A program made the position numbers and the translations under genes. 58,209 bases of DNA from Microbacterium sp. SZ1 (lineage in GTDB: Bacteria; Actinomycetota; Actinomycetes; Actinomycetales; Microbacteriaceae): assembly GCF_002362255.1 (NCBI RefSeq), contig NZ_LPVV01000005.1, forward strand, positions 1 to 58,209, read 5' to 3'. Under the pieces are notes generated by a model, which was not told where the DNA came from, made no database searches, and saw only the letters and a list, made by a program, of their open reading frames with translations. Positions within the stretch are counted from its first letter, which is position 1. Every line of letters begins with the position of its first letter. This document shows, in pieces, positions 17,345-25,377 of this stretch.

Positions 17345-18268
17345 TCAGACGGGTTCGACCGAGAAGCGGAACGCCGCCCCCTGGCGGAACGGCTCGACGA
17401 TCTCGACGTTCTCGAACGCCGGTCCGCCGGGGATCGACGAGCTGCTCGCCCAATATGCCCAGCGCGCGTTCACCCGCGCCTCGAGGTCGGGGTGCGGATC
17501 GTCGACGCGCCAGCTCTGCACCGAACGCCCGCCGAGGAACCGCCAATGGTCGGCGGTTCCGTGCGCGTACTCGACCGACCACGGATCTTCTTCGTCCCCG
17601 ACGGCCTCGACGATCGCTGCCCCGCCGTCGCGAACCAGCTCGGCGAGACCGAACCGCGCGTGCTCCGTGAAGGCCGTGCCGGTGAATCCCGGCCACAGGT
17701 CCGCCGGGCTGACGGTGCGGTCCGCGAGCCGCAGCACGCGCAGTCGCGCCCAGTTGCCCATGGTGGCCGTGAGTACGAGGTGGGCGAGCGGCACGGACCC
17801 CTCGTTCGCGAACCCCGCGACCTCGACCTCATGCGGGCGGTCGGCGCGGAACCTCACCCGTACGCGTACATCGGCCCCGTTGTCGAAGCGCTCGACGCCG
17901 ATCCACACCGTCAGGGTCTCGACCCCGTCGATTTCCGCGACGACGCCGCGGGCGAGCTCCCCCGACCCGTCGGGCTGAGCCGCGGCATCCGCGTCGTCGG
18001 CCGACCAGAGCCGCTTGCCGCGCTCGCCCGGGTCGAGCGAGCTCGGCTCCAGCTCCGAGAATCCGCGCTCCGTCCGCCCCTGTGGGATCGGTTCGACGGC
18101 GATGAAGTTCACGAGGCGTTCCGGCGGGTGGTCGAGGTAGGGCGCATAGACGCGCAGGAGTCCACGCGGGCCGGGGAGGGGAGGGATGCCGATCTGGATG
18201 CCGCCGCGGTGGCCCCACCGCGGCTCACCGTCGGCGCGCAGCCACGGTCCTTCGGTCGATGCGGACAT
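17345..18268 (-). CDS. Uncharacterised protein of the D-arabinan regulon
   Basis: A 307-aa protein I cannot assign to a named family. It has no signal peptide or membrane segment and is rich in Trp, Arg and acidic residues with alternating hydrophobic stretches, suggesting a beta-rich, carbohydrate-related fold. Recognisable conserved-looking segments are PLPGPRGLLRVYAPYLDHP, LVNFIAVEPIP, the strand-like VEVAGFANEGSVPLAHLVL, and a Trp-rich C-terminal part (ARWAYWASS). It is divergent from a GH183-type gene and shares with it the GAAATCGATTTC operator, which ties it to arabinan use. It could be an unrecognised glycosidase, a mutarotase or an accessory protein; nothing in the sequence decides. 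Confidence 0.7.
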   Translation of the reverse strand: MSASTEGPWLRADGEPRWGHRGGIQIGIPPLPGPRGLLRVYAPYLDHPPERLVNFIAVEPIPQGRTERGFSELEPSSLDPGERGKRLWSADDADAAAQPDGSGELARGVVAEIDGVETLTVWIGVERFDNGADVRVRVRFRADRPHEVEVAGFANEGSVPLAHLVLTATMGNWARLRVLRLADRTVSPADLWPGFTGTAFTEHARFGLAELVRDGGAAIVEAVGDEEDPWSVEYAHGTADHWRFLGGRSVQSWRVDDPHPDLEARVNARWAYWASSSSIPGGPAFENVEIVEPFRQGAAFRFSVEPV

Positions 18269-18288
18269 GCCTCAGACCCTAGTGCGAT

Positions 18289-18300
18289 GAAATCGATTTC
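18289..18300. promoter_or_regulatory. D-arabinan regulon operator, copy 1
   Basis: GAAATCGATTTC, a perfect 12-bp palindrome, set in a larger imperfect inverted repeat (CCTAG to the left, CTAGG to the right). It lies between the divergent unknown gene and the GH183-type lipoprotein gene, so it can control both. Confidence 0.8.
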
Positions 18301-18352
18301 GCTAGGTTCGATGCCAAGCGCGGTGTTCCCGCACCGCCGATCGAGGAGGATC

Positions 18353-19498
18353 ATGCGCCGTGCATCCGCATCCCACCGCCGCCTCGCCGCGGCATCCGTC
18401 ATCCTGACCCTGGGGCTCTCCGGCTGCGCCGCAGGCACCGGCGTGAGCGTGGATCCGGACCCCGATAAGCCGTTCGTGCTGGAGGGTGTCTCGAACCTCG
18501 CCGAGATCGCACAGCTCACCGGACCCGGCGCCATGAATGACACGGCGTCGGTGTCGGTGGCCGGCACCGATCTCGGGTCGATGACGAACGTCGGCGATCG
18601 CACGTTCTTCTTCTTCGGCGACACGTTCGGGGAGCGCGACCCGGAGTCCATCGGCGGGCAAGGCGGGTTCTGGCGGTCGAACGTCGCCGCCTGGACGGAG
18701 GACGACGATCCGACCGACGGCATCGACTTCGACGGGTGGGTGACCGACGACATCGGGCTCGCTGAGGCGCTGATCGAGGGCGATCACGACGCCAACGGCG
18801 CCGAGGGCGAGGTCACGAAGATCCCGACCTACGGCTTCACGATCGACGACGCGATCTACGTCTCGTACATGTCCGTGCGCTTCTGGGGCGAGCCCGGCGC
18901 CTGGGATGCGAACCGGTCGGCGCTCATCGTCTCGCGCGACGGCGGGGAATCATGGAATCCGGTCGAAGGCGTGGAATGGGCCGGCGACTCGAACTTCGTG
19001 CAGGTCGCGACCGCCGAGGTGAACGAGGGCGGGGAGGGCTGGATCTACTTCTGGTCCATCCCGTCGGGGCGCTTCGGCAGCGTGCAGCTCATGCGCGTCC
19101 GGGCTACCGAGGACGCGGTCGAGAACCAGTCCGCCTACTCCTACTTCGCCGGACTGGACGGAGGGGTGCCCACCTGGAGCGACGACATGGCGGATGCCGA
19201 GACGGTGGTCGACGGCACGATCGGCGAGCTCTCGGTCATGTGGTCGACGTACCTGGAGCGGTGGATCATGACCTACTCCGATGCGGGCAACGCGTACATC
19301 CGGGAGGGCATCACCCCGTGGGGTCCGTGGGGCGATCCGCTCGAGCTCGTGCCGGGCGGCGAGTACGAGGGGCTTTACTCGCCGTACCTCAATCCGCGGT
19401 ACGTGACGGAGGAGGGAAGGCGCATCCACTTCACCCTGTCGCTCTGGGGGCCGTACAACGTGTTCTGGTTCTCCGCCGACCTTGATCGGGTGAAGTGA
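18353..19498 (+). CDS. DUF4185/GH183 lipoprotein, probable endo-D-arabinanase
   Basis: A 381-aa protein with a lipoprotein signal peptide and lipobox LSGC (Cys25), so it is anchored on the outer face of the membrane. The rest is one DUF4185 domain, a five-bladed-propeller-like family that now includes the GH183 endo-D-arabinanases. AGTDLG (Asp73) and FFFFGDTFGE (Asp90) match the two acidic motifs of the second copy at 22966-24078, and are likely catalytic or substrate-binding positions. GAGGAGGA just before the ATG is a strong ribosome binding site. It would cut D-arabinan of mycobacterial-type cell walls into importable pieces. Family assignment is from motif recognition, and substrate from the family and neighbours. 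Confidence 0.8.
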   Translation: MRRASASHRRLAAASVILTLGLSGCAAGTGVSVDPDPDKPFVLEGVSNLAEIAQLTGPGAMNDTASVSVAGTDLGSMTNVGDRTFFFFGDTFGERDPESIGGQGGFWRSNVAAWTEDDDPTDGIDFDGWVTDDIGLAEALIEGDHDANGAEGEVTKIPTYGFTIDDAIYVSYMSVRFWGEPGAWDANRSALIVSRDGGESWNPVEGVEWAGDSNFVQVATAEVNEGGEGWIYFWSIPSGRFGSVQLMRVRATEDAVENQSAYSYFAGLDGGVPTWSDDMADAETVVDGTIGELSVMWSTYLERWIMTYSDAGNAYIREGITPWGPWGDPLELVPGGEYEGLYSPYLNPRYVTEEGRRIHFTLSLWGPYNVFWFSADLDRVK

Positions 19499-19510
19499 CG
19501 CGTGGATCCC

Positions 19511-19539
19511 TTGCTTATGAAATCGATTTCGCCTACTCT
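19511..19539 (+). promoter_or_regulatory. Promoter with embedded operator of the arabinan importer operon (operator copy 2)
   Basis: TTGCTT at 19511-19516 and TACTCT at 19534-19539 are separated by 17 bp. The palindrome GAAATCGATTTC at 19519-19530 fills the spacer, so a bound repressor would exclude RNA polymerase. Confidence 0.7.
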
Positions 19540-19645
19540 GGCGCTTACCCGGTCACCGAGGACCGTCGGCTGGGCCGGTGGGTTTCGGCGACAGCCGAGC
19601 ACACAGCAGCGACTCGACGAGGAGTCCGTTCCTGAGGAGGAACTC

Positions 19646-21010
19646 ATGAGAATCACCCCACGCACCCGCAGGGCGACGGTCGCCGCTCTCGGGGCACTGA
19701 CCGTAGGCGTCATGATCGCCGGCTGCGGGTCGAGCACCCCCGGCGAGTCGGCCGACTCCGGCGGCGAGGACGGCGTCACCACGATTCAGTTCTGGCACCG
19801 CAACTTCACGCCTGTCGAGAACGAGTGGTACGAGAACATCATCAAGGAGTTCAACGACTCGCAGGACGAGATCAAGGTCGTCGGCACGCAGGTGCCGGGT
19901 GATGCCTGGGATCAGAAGATGAAGGCCGCGCAGGCGGCCGGCAAGGCCCCCGACATCTACACGCACCCCGGCAGCATCCAGGACGCGGTGAACGCGGGGC
20001 AGCTGCATGAGCTGAACGGCATCGTGCCCGACGACGCGCTCGCCGAGATCTCGGACGCCGCCAAGCCCGTCTCCGAGATCGACGGCACCTACTACGCCTA
20101 CCCGCTGCTGCTCGAGCCGCAGGCCGTGCTGTTCTGGAACAAGGACCTGCTCGACGCAGCGGGCGTCGACTCCGAACAGGGCCCGACGACGTGGGACGAG
20201 CTCATGGACGCGTGCGCGAAGATCCAGCCCACGCTCGCCGACGGGCAGTACTGCATCTCGCCGGCGCAGGACGCCGCGACGTTCGCGTGGTCGACCGTCG
20301 GACAGCAGTACAACTTCGCCGGGCACACCGCGCTGAACGCCGACTGGACCGCCGCCGACATCGATGACGCCGGATACCGCGACATGATGACCCAGTACAA
20401 GACGCTGTGGGACGAGGGGTACATGCCCAAGCAGCCGCTCGCCGACTACGGCGGTGGCAAGGACTTCGGGGAGGAGAAGGTCGCGTTCAAGGTCTCCGGA
20501 TCGTGGATGCTGTCGGAGATCGGCTCCGACTACGCCGACGTGCTCGGTAAGACCGGCATCGGTCCGATGGTGAACTCGGCGGAGGCCGACGGCCGCACGG
20601 CCACCACCCTCGGCAACTTCAAGTGGGTCGTCGACGCGAAGACCAAGAACGCTGAAGCCGCCGGTGAGTTTCTCTCCTGGGCCATCGCGGGAGACCCCGA
20701 GAACCTCGTGCCGTTCTTCGTCGACACGCAGTTCACCAAGGCGCCGGTGCGGCAGTCGGTGCAGGATGCCGTCGCCGCCGACCCGAAGGCCGCCGACGCC
20801 CCGTGGTCGTCGGTCATCACCGAGGAGATCGCCCCGAACGCGATCCCCGAGCCCACCTATCCGTGGGACGTCTCGCTCGCGGTCGGCACCGCCTTCGAGT
20901 CGGTCATGAAGGGGTCGGCCTCGCCGGATGCCGCGATCGACACGGCGAACAAGGCGATCCAGACGGTCATCGATCGCGAGGGTCTCGCCGACAAGGCGCC
21001 GAGCGAGTAG
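19646..21010 (+). CDS. Sugar ABC transporter substrate-binding lipoprotein, probable D-arabinan oligosaccharide importer
   Basis: A 454-aa family-1 solute-binding protein. Signal peptide with lipobox IAGC (Cys about residue 27), then an acidic Gly/Ser linker and VTTIQFWHRNFTPVE, typical of mature CUT1 binding proteins. GAGGAGG before the ATG at 19646 fixes the start. It heads an operon of binding protein, two permeases and a Tat-secreted GH183-type enzyme, under an operator-controlled promoter. The substrate inference (short D-arabinofuranose chains) comes from the neighbours. Confidence 0.9.
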   Translation: MRITPRTRRATVAALGALTVGVMIAGCGSSTPGESADSGGEDGVTTIQFWHRNFTPVENEWYENIIKEFNDSQDEIKVVGTQVPGDAWDQKMKAAQAAGKAPDIYTHPGSIQDAVNAGQLHELNGIVPDDALAEISDAAKPVSEIDGTYYAYPLLLEPQAVLFWNKDLLDAAGVDSEQGPTTWDELMDACAKIQPTLADGQYCISPAQDAATFAWSTVGQQYNFAGHTALNADWTAADIDDAGYRDMMTQYKTLWDEGYMPKQPLADYGGGKDFGEEKVAFKVSGSWMLSEIGSDYADVLGKTGIGPMVNSAEADGRTATTLGNFKWVVDAKTKNAEAAGEFLSWAIAGDPENLVPFFVDTQFTKAPVRQSVQDAVAADPKAADAPWSSVITEEIAPNAIPEPTYPWDVSLAVGTAFESVMKGSASPDAAIDTANKAIQTVIDREGLADKAPSE

Positions 21011-21023
21011 GACCCGGATGACG

Positions 21024-21049
21024 GGGGTCGGCGCCCGAGCGCCGGCCCC
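21024..21049 (+). other. Intercistronic stem-loop between binding-protein and permease genes
   Basis: An 11-bp GC-rich stem (one G-U pair) with a 4-nt loop, 13 nt after the binding-protein stop and 40 nt before the permease start. Such structures stabilise the upstream message or partly terminate transcription, giving more binding protein than permease. The role here is inferred. Confidence 0.5.
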
Positions 21050-21089
21050 GCGTACGGGATCACGACACCACGAGGGAACGGGTGAGCCG

Positions 21090-22019
21090 ATGATGGTCAG
21101 TGCAGTCTCGACGGAGCGACGGGCGGTGAAACGCCAGGCGGACGTGCGCAGGTATCGCGACACGAAAGTGGCGTACCTCTTCCTCCTCCCGGTGGCCGGC
21201 CTCCTGGGGATATTCGTGATCTGGCCGGCGATCTACGCCGGGTTCCTGTCGTTCCAGAACTGGAGCTTCTACAAGGACCCCGAGTTCGTCGGCTTCCGCA
21301 ACTTCACGGCCGTCCTCAGCGATCCGCTGTTCTGGGCGTCGGTCGGCCGCGGCTTCGCCTTCGTCGCGATGACGGTGCCGCCCATGCTCGTGCTCGCGTT
21401 CTTCTTCGCGAGCCTCGTCGTGAGCGTGTCGCGTCGCTTCGCCAGCATCCTCAAGGTCAGCATCTACATCCCGACGATCATCTCGTCGGTCATCACGTCG
21501 ATCATCTTCGTGCTGATGTACGACTACTCGGGCGGGCTGCTCAACTGGTTCCTCGGCATCTTCGGCGTCGACCCGATCGCGTGGATCGGCGACCCGGCCT
21601 GGGCGCTGCTCGCGATCGCCATCCCCGCGATCTGGCTGGGCATGGGACTGACATCGCTCATCATGGTCGCGGCGATGGTCGACATCCCCACCGAGTTCTA
21701 CGAGGCGGCCGCCATGGAGGGCGCGAACTGGTGGCAGAAGACCGCGTTCATCACGTTGCCGCAGATGAAGAACATCATCCTGTACCTGCTCATCACCGGC
21801 TTCGTCGCCGCGATCCAGCAGTTCGAGCTGCCGCTCGTGATGACGGGCGGCGGGCCGCTGGACTCGACCACCCTGCCGAACCTGTTCATCTTCAACCACT
21901 TCCGCAACGACATCAACGTCGGCTACTCGATCGCGGCGGCGCTGGTCATGTTCGTCGTGCTCGGCACGGTGTCGGCGATCGTCTTCAAGTTCGTCAACTC
22001 GGAGAGGCTGGTGGACTGA
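21090..22019 (+). CDS. Carbohydrate ABC transporter permease (MalF type), arabinan locus
   Basis: A 309-aa CUT1 permease with six helices, the first near residues 28-50 (AYLFLLPVAGLLGIFVIWP), and the EAA loop YEAAAMEGANWWQKTAFITLP. Two consecutive ATG codons at 21090 and 21093 are possible starts. The TGA stop shares a base with the ATG of the next permease. Confidence 0.92.
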   Translation: MMVSAVSTERRAVKRQADVRRYRDTKVAYLFLLPVAGLLGIFVIWPAIYAGFLSFQNWSFYKDPEFVGFRNFTAVLSDPLFWASVGRGFAFVAMTVPPMLVLAFFFASLVVSVSRRFASILKVSIYIPTIISSVITSIIFVLMYDYSGGLLNWFLGIFGVDPIAWIGDPAWALLAIAIPAIWLGMGLTSLIMVAAMVDIPTEFYEAAAMEGANWWQKTAFITLPQMKNIILYLLITGFVAAIQQFELPLVMTGGGPLDSTTLPNLFIFNHFRNDINVGYSIAAALVMFVVLGTVSAIVFKFVNSERLVD

Positions 22020-22924
22020 TGGTCACCATCGCGCCGCAGGACACCACGCGCGGGATCGTTCTGGCGGGGACCGAGCCGCCTCGGCGGGCTCGGCTGCCCA
22101 GGACCCCCGGATCGTGGGCGACGGTCATCGCCAAGCTCCTCGCCGGGGCGGTGTTCCTCGTGGCGGCGCTGTTCCCGCTCGCGTGGATGGTGATCGCGGG
22201 ATTCAAGTCGAAGACGGAGGTCATCCAGACCCCGTTCCAGTTCTTCCCCGAGGTGTGGCGCTGGGAGAACTATGCGCAGATCCTCGCCGACCCCACATTC
22301 ACCCGAACGATGCTGTGGACGTTCGGCGGAGCGGTGCTCTTCACGCTGCTGAGCCTGACCGTCAACTCGCTCGCGGCCTACGCGTTCGCTCGTCTCGACT
22401 TCCGGTTCCAGCGCACCCTGTGGGTCATCGTCATCACGACCATGTTCATCCCCGGCATGACGATCCTGCTCACGAGCTTCATCGTCGTGACCCGGCTGTC
22501 GATGCTCGACACGCTCGCCGTGCTGGTGCTGCCTGGAGCTGCGAGCGCCGGCACGGTGTTCTTCATCCGCCAGTTCTATCTGAACATCCCCGCGAGTCTC
22601 GAGGAGGCAGCGATGCTCGACGGGTGCGGACGATTCGCGATCTTCGTGCGCATCTTCCTGCCCCTGTCGAAGCCGCCGTTCGTCGTCATGGGCATCACCT
22701 CGTTCCTCGCCTACTGGAACTCGTACGTGTGGCCCATCCTCACGATCACCACGCCGGAACGCTTCGTGGTGCAGCAGTTCCTCGCGACGTTCCGCTCCGA
22801 GCGCACGAGCGAGCTCGGACTCCTCATGGCCGGCTCCGTGCTGGCCGCGGCGCCCGTCATGATCCTGTTCCTCATCTTCCAGCGCCAGATCATCGGAAAC
22901 ATCAAGATGGCCGGTCTGAAGTAG
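22019..22924 (+). CDS. Carbohydrate ABC transporter permease (MalG type), arabinan locus
   Basis: A 301-aa partner permease with the EAA loop LEEAAMLDGCGRFAIFVRIFLP and six helices. It starts in a TGATG overlap. The next gene, a secreted GH183-type protein, begins 41 bp later with its own GGAAAGAGG ribosome binding site and is likely co-transcribed. No ATPase gene is present. Confidence 0.92.
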   Translation: MVTIAPQDTTRGIVLAGTEPPRRARLPRTPGSWATVIAKLLAGAVFLVAALFPLAWMVIAGFKSKTEVIQTPFQFFPEVWRWENYAQILADPTFTRTMLWTFGGAVLFTLLSLTVNSLAAYAFARLDFRFQRTLWVIVITTMFIPGMTILLTSFIVVTRLSMLDTLAVLVLPGAASAGTVFFIRQFYLNIPASLEEAAMLDGCGRFAIFVRIFLPLSKPPFVVMGITSFLAYWNSYVWPILTITTPERFVVQQFLATFRSERTSELGLLMAGSVLAAAPVMILFLIFQRQIIGNIKMAGLK

Positions 22925-22965
22925 GCCGACTCACAGAGAGCGACACACAAGGAAAGAGGTCGACG

Positions 22966-24078
22966 ATGACCGAACAGCACACACCCCCGCTCATCTCCCG
23001 CCGCGGCATCCTGCAGGGCGCACTCGCGCTCGGCGCCGGGATGCTGGCAGCACCCGCCGTCGGAATCGGCGCCGCCGCCCCGGCATCCGCCGCCGGTCCG
23101 CTCACCGTCACCAGGCTGAAGGTGCTCGCCGGCACGCAGAGTCCCGTGCAATACGGGATCGGGGCGACCGATCTCGGCATCCCGGCCAGGACGCCCGACG
23201 GGCGGCTGCTGTTCGTCTTCGGTGACACGTGGGCCGATCACGTCGGGGGTGCGAACTGGCGGTCGCCGGTCGGCCTCTACTCGTCGACCACGAACCTCGC
23301 CGCCGGGGTCGTGTTCAACGGCTCTGCAGGCGCCGGTGCGAACACGCAGGGTGTGGCGCCGCAGTTCTGGTACTACCCGCACGACGCGTATTTCACGACG
23401 GTCATCCCCTCGGATGTCATCACCATCGGCTCGCGCATGTATCTGCACGCGATCGTGAACGGGCCCCAGTTCGGCGCGGTCCGCTGGACCGAGCTGTGGA
23501 AGTCCGACGACAACGGCGCGACCTGGCAGCACACCGGGCTGCAGTTCGCCGCCGACATGGCCGGCGGCAAGTTCCAGTGCATCACGTGGGGCCTCGGCAA
23601 CGACGGATACGTGTACATCTACGGCACCGGGTTCCAGCGCGACAAGGGCATCGTGCTCTACCGCGTGCCGTCGAACAACATGACCACCCTGTCGGCCTAC
23701 CAGCCGTGGGGCTTCGCGAACGGCTCGTGGGGGTGGGGCAAGCCGGTGACGGAGATCCTGCCCGGAGGCTTCGGCGAGATGTGTCTGCGGCCGCTCGGAG
23801 GCAAGTGGATCCTCACCTGGTTCAACGCGGCCGCGTACCGGATCGACGCCATGGTGCTGAACACGCCGACAGACAACCTCTACACCGCCGCGAAGACGAC
23901 GCTGCTCACGGGCGCCGAATGGGGGCAGGAGGACGCGTCACACGTCGCCCAGCTCTACGGCGGGTACATCATCCCCGGGTCGACACTGTCGGACCTGCAC
24001 CTCAGCGTCAGCCAGTGGAACACCGGCAACAACAGCGTCTACCACTCGGAGCAGTTCCGCGTGCAGGGACTCGTGTAG
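22966..24078 (+). CDS. DUF4185/GH183 protein exported by Tat, probable endo-D-arabinanase
   Basis: A 370-aa protein with a twin-arginine signal (SRRGILQGALALG, residues 11-23) and an AxA cleavage site near residue 42 (ASA), so it is folded in the cytoplasm and released outside. The remainder is a DUF4185 domain with GATDLG (Asp69) and LLFVFGDTW (Asp87); I recall a pair of Asp residues about this far apart as catalytic in characterised GH183 enzymes. It is only distantly similar to the lipoprotein copy at 18353, so the two may differ in linkage or branch preference. It is the last gene of the importer operon. Confidence 0.82.
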   Translation: MTEQHTPPLISRRGILQGALALGAGMLAAPAVGIGAAAPASAAGPLTVTRLKVLAGTQSPVQYGIGATDLGIPARTPDGRLLFVFGDTWADHVGGANWRSPVGLYSSTTNLAAGVVFNGSAGAGANTQGVAPQFWYYPHDAYFTTVIPSDVITIGSRMYLHAIVNGPQFGAVRWTELWKSDDNGATWQHTGLQFAADMAGGKFQCITWGLGNDGYVYIYGTGFQRDKGIVLYRVPSNNMTTLSAYQPWGFANGSWGWGKPVTEILPGGFGEMCLRPLGGKWILTWFNAAAYRIDAMVLNTPTDNLYTAAKTTLLTGAEWGQEDASHVAQLYGGYIIPGSTLSDLHLSVSQWNTGNNSVYHSEQFRVQGLV

Positions 24079-24102
24079 GCGGAGCGCGTCCGAGACGGGA
24101 AG

Positions 24103-24134
24103 GGGATGCTGCGGCGGAGCTGCCGCAGCATCCC
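24103..24134. terminator. Bidirectional terminator hairpin
   Basis: A perfect 13-bp stem (GGGATGCTGCGGC with its complement) and a 6-nt loop in the 68-bp gap between the convergent GH183-type and GH172 genes. It can end transcription from both sides. Confidence 0.75.
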
Positions 24135-24146
24135 GCCCTCTCAGTC

Positions 24147-25274
24147 CTACGGGGCGCGCGGGGGAGTGGCGCCGATGTCAGGCACCGGCGCAGTTCCTAG
24201 ATGCACCTCCAGGTCGTCGGCCGAAGGAGTCCGCGGCCTCCGGGCGGCGGGGCGGTCGAGGTAGAACATCGCGGTCGAGGCGATGTCGTCGCGGAGGGGC
24301 AGGTAGCGCCATCCGCTCCGCCAGCCGAGCGCCTGGATGTCGACCTTCGGGATGCCGGTGGCGAAGTGGATCGGGTCGAGCAGGTGCCACCGGTACATGC
24401 CGAAGCGCTGCTGGCTGACGTAGAGGCCGTCGGGTCGGATGATCTGCGGCATCCCGAGGTACGGTGTCGAGAACGCGGTGTATCCCTGGCCGGGGATGTC
24501 GAAGTTCCAGGCGCCGCCGAAGTAGTCCTCTGTGCCGGTGCCCGCGATCGTCGGATAGTCGGTGTCGTCGTCGAGGTAGAACTTGATCTCGCCCTCGCCC
24601 CACCAGCCGTTGGAGTTCACGCCCCACGCGATGTAGGTGCCGACGTACTGCCCCTGCCCCTCGATGCCCTCGAGGATCACGTGCGGGGTGAGCTCCTCCA
24701 GCGGGTTCGACCGGCGCCACTGCGCGTGGAAGTACGCGTCGTTCGAGTAGTCGCCGCCGATCTCGTACGTGATCTGGAAGTAGATGCGCACATCGACGAC
24801 GGAGGTGTTCTCGATCGTGAGCCGCGCGCCGTCGCGGAACGGCATCGGCCAGTAGGAGTTGAAACCGCCGTGCGGGTTCGCGGCGATGGTCTGCGAGTTC
24901 ACCTGCGCGAACACGCCCCAGCCGTTGCAGAAGAAGTCGCCGTACGGCACCTCGACCGCGGGCTCCTCCGAGCCGTCCCAGTAGGCACGCAGCAGCAGGG
25001 TGCGCCAGTTGTCGGTGTGGGTCGTGATCCAGATGTGCGTGATCTTGCCCGCACCCTCGATGTTCGCGAGATCGAAGGTCTCGCCGGCCTTGACGTCGAC
25101 GCTCGGCGAGATCTTCCAGCCGGGGCCGAGGTCACGGGCGCACGACGCCCCCGTGCCCTCGGTCGCCCGGCCTCCGCCTCCAGCGGATCCGTCGAAGTTC
25201 TCGGGGGAGATCGATCGTGTCTGCACGGATCGCAGCGCTGCGATCGTCGCGAGGTCAGAGGATGCGTAAGTCAT
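24147..25274 (-). CDS. DUF2961/GH172 protein, probable exo-alpha-D-arabinofuranosidase
   Basis: A 375-aa DUF2961-family protein. The family was renamed GH172 after difructose-anhydride and alpha-D-arabinofuranose-active members were characterised. Diagnostic blocks are ITHIWITTHTDNWRTLLLRAYWDG, VPYGDFFCNGWG, the acidic NGWWGEGEIKFYLDDD and AGTGTEDYFGGAW; Glu residues in the last two are the likely catalytic pair. No signal peptide, so it works in the cytoplasm on imported oligosaccharides. The ATG at 25274 lacks a ribosome binding site, but TACATT lies 8 to 13 nt before it on the coding strand, so the message is probably leaderless; a TTG at 25283 is an alternative. It is divergent from the LacI gene. 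Confidence 0.85.
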   Translation of the reverse strand: MTYASSDLATIAALRSVQTRSISPENFDGSAGGGGRATEGTGASCARDLGPGWKISPSVDVKAGETFDLANIEGAGKITHIWITTHTDNWRTLLLRAYWDGSEEPAVEVPYGDFFCNGWGVFAQVNSQTIAANPHGGFNSYWPMPFRDGARLTIENTSVVDVRIYFQITYEIGGDYSNDAYFHAQWRRSNPLEELTPHVILEGIEGQGQYVGTYIAWGVNSNGWWGEGEIKFYLDDDTDYPTIAGTGTEDYFGGAWNFDIPGQGYTAFSTPYLGMPQIIRPDGLYVSQQRFGMYRWHLLDPIHFATGIPKVDIQALGWRSGWRYLPLRDDIASTAMFYLDRPAARRPRTPSADDLEVHLGTAPVPDIGATPPRAP

Positions 25275-25284
25275 GGGCGTCAAT

Positions 25285-25296
25285 GTAATCGATTTC
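25285..25296. promoter_or_regulatory. D-arabinan regulon operator, copy 3 (one mismatch)
   Basis: GTAATCGATTTC differs from the regulon palindrome in one position. It overlaps the probable -10 of the GH172 gene and lies 81 bp before the LacI gene, so it may also give autoregulation. Confidence 0.7.
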
Positions 25297-25377
25297 AGTG
25301 CTGAGCACCAGGGAGCGGTGCTCGCACGCTACTGTTGCTGGAGATCCGGCGCGGCCGGACGCAGCTAAGAGGTTCGA

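Noticed and set aside
14808..17696. 962-codon minus-strand open frame opposite the importer genes
   Set aside because: It covers clear permease and binding-protein genes in the sense direction and has no domain of its own.
23222..23458. Short Arg/Ser-rich plus-strand frame inside the second GH183-type gene
   Set aside because: Alternate-frame shadow with no start signal.
24147..25274. Secreted enzyme for the GH172 gene
   Set aside because: No hydrophobic N-terminal segment or lipobox; the protein starts directly with a soluble region.
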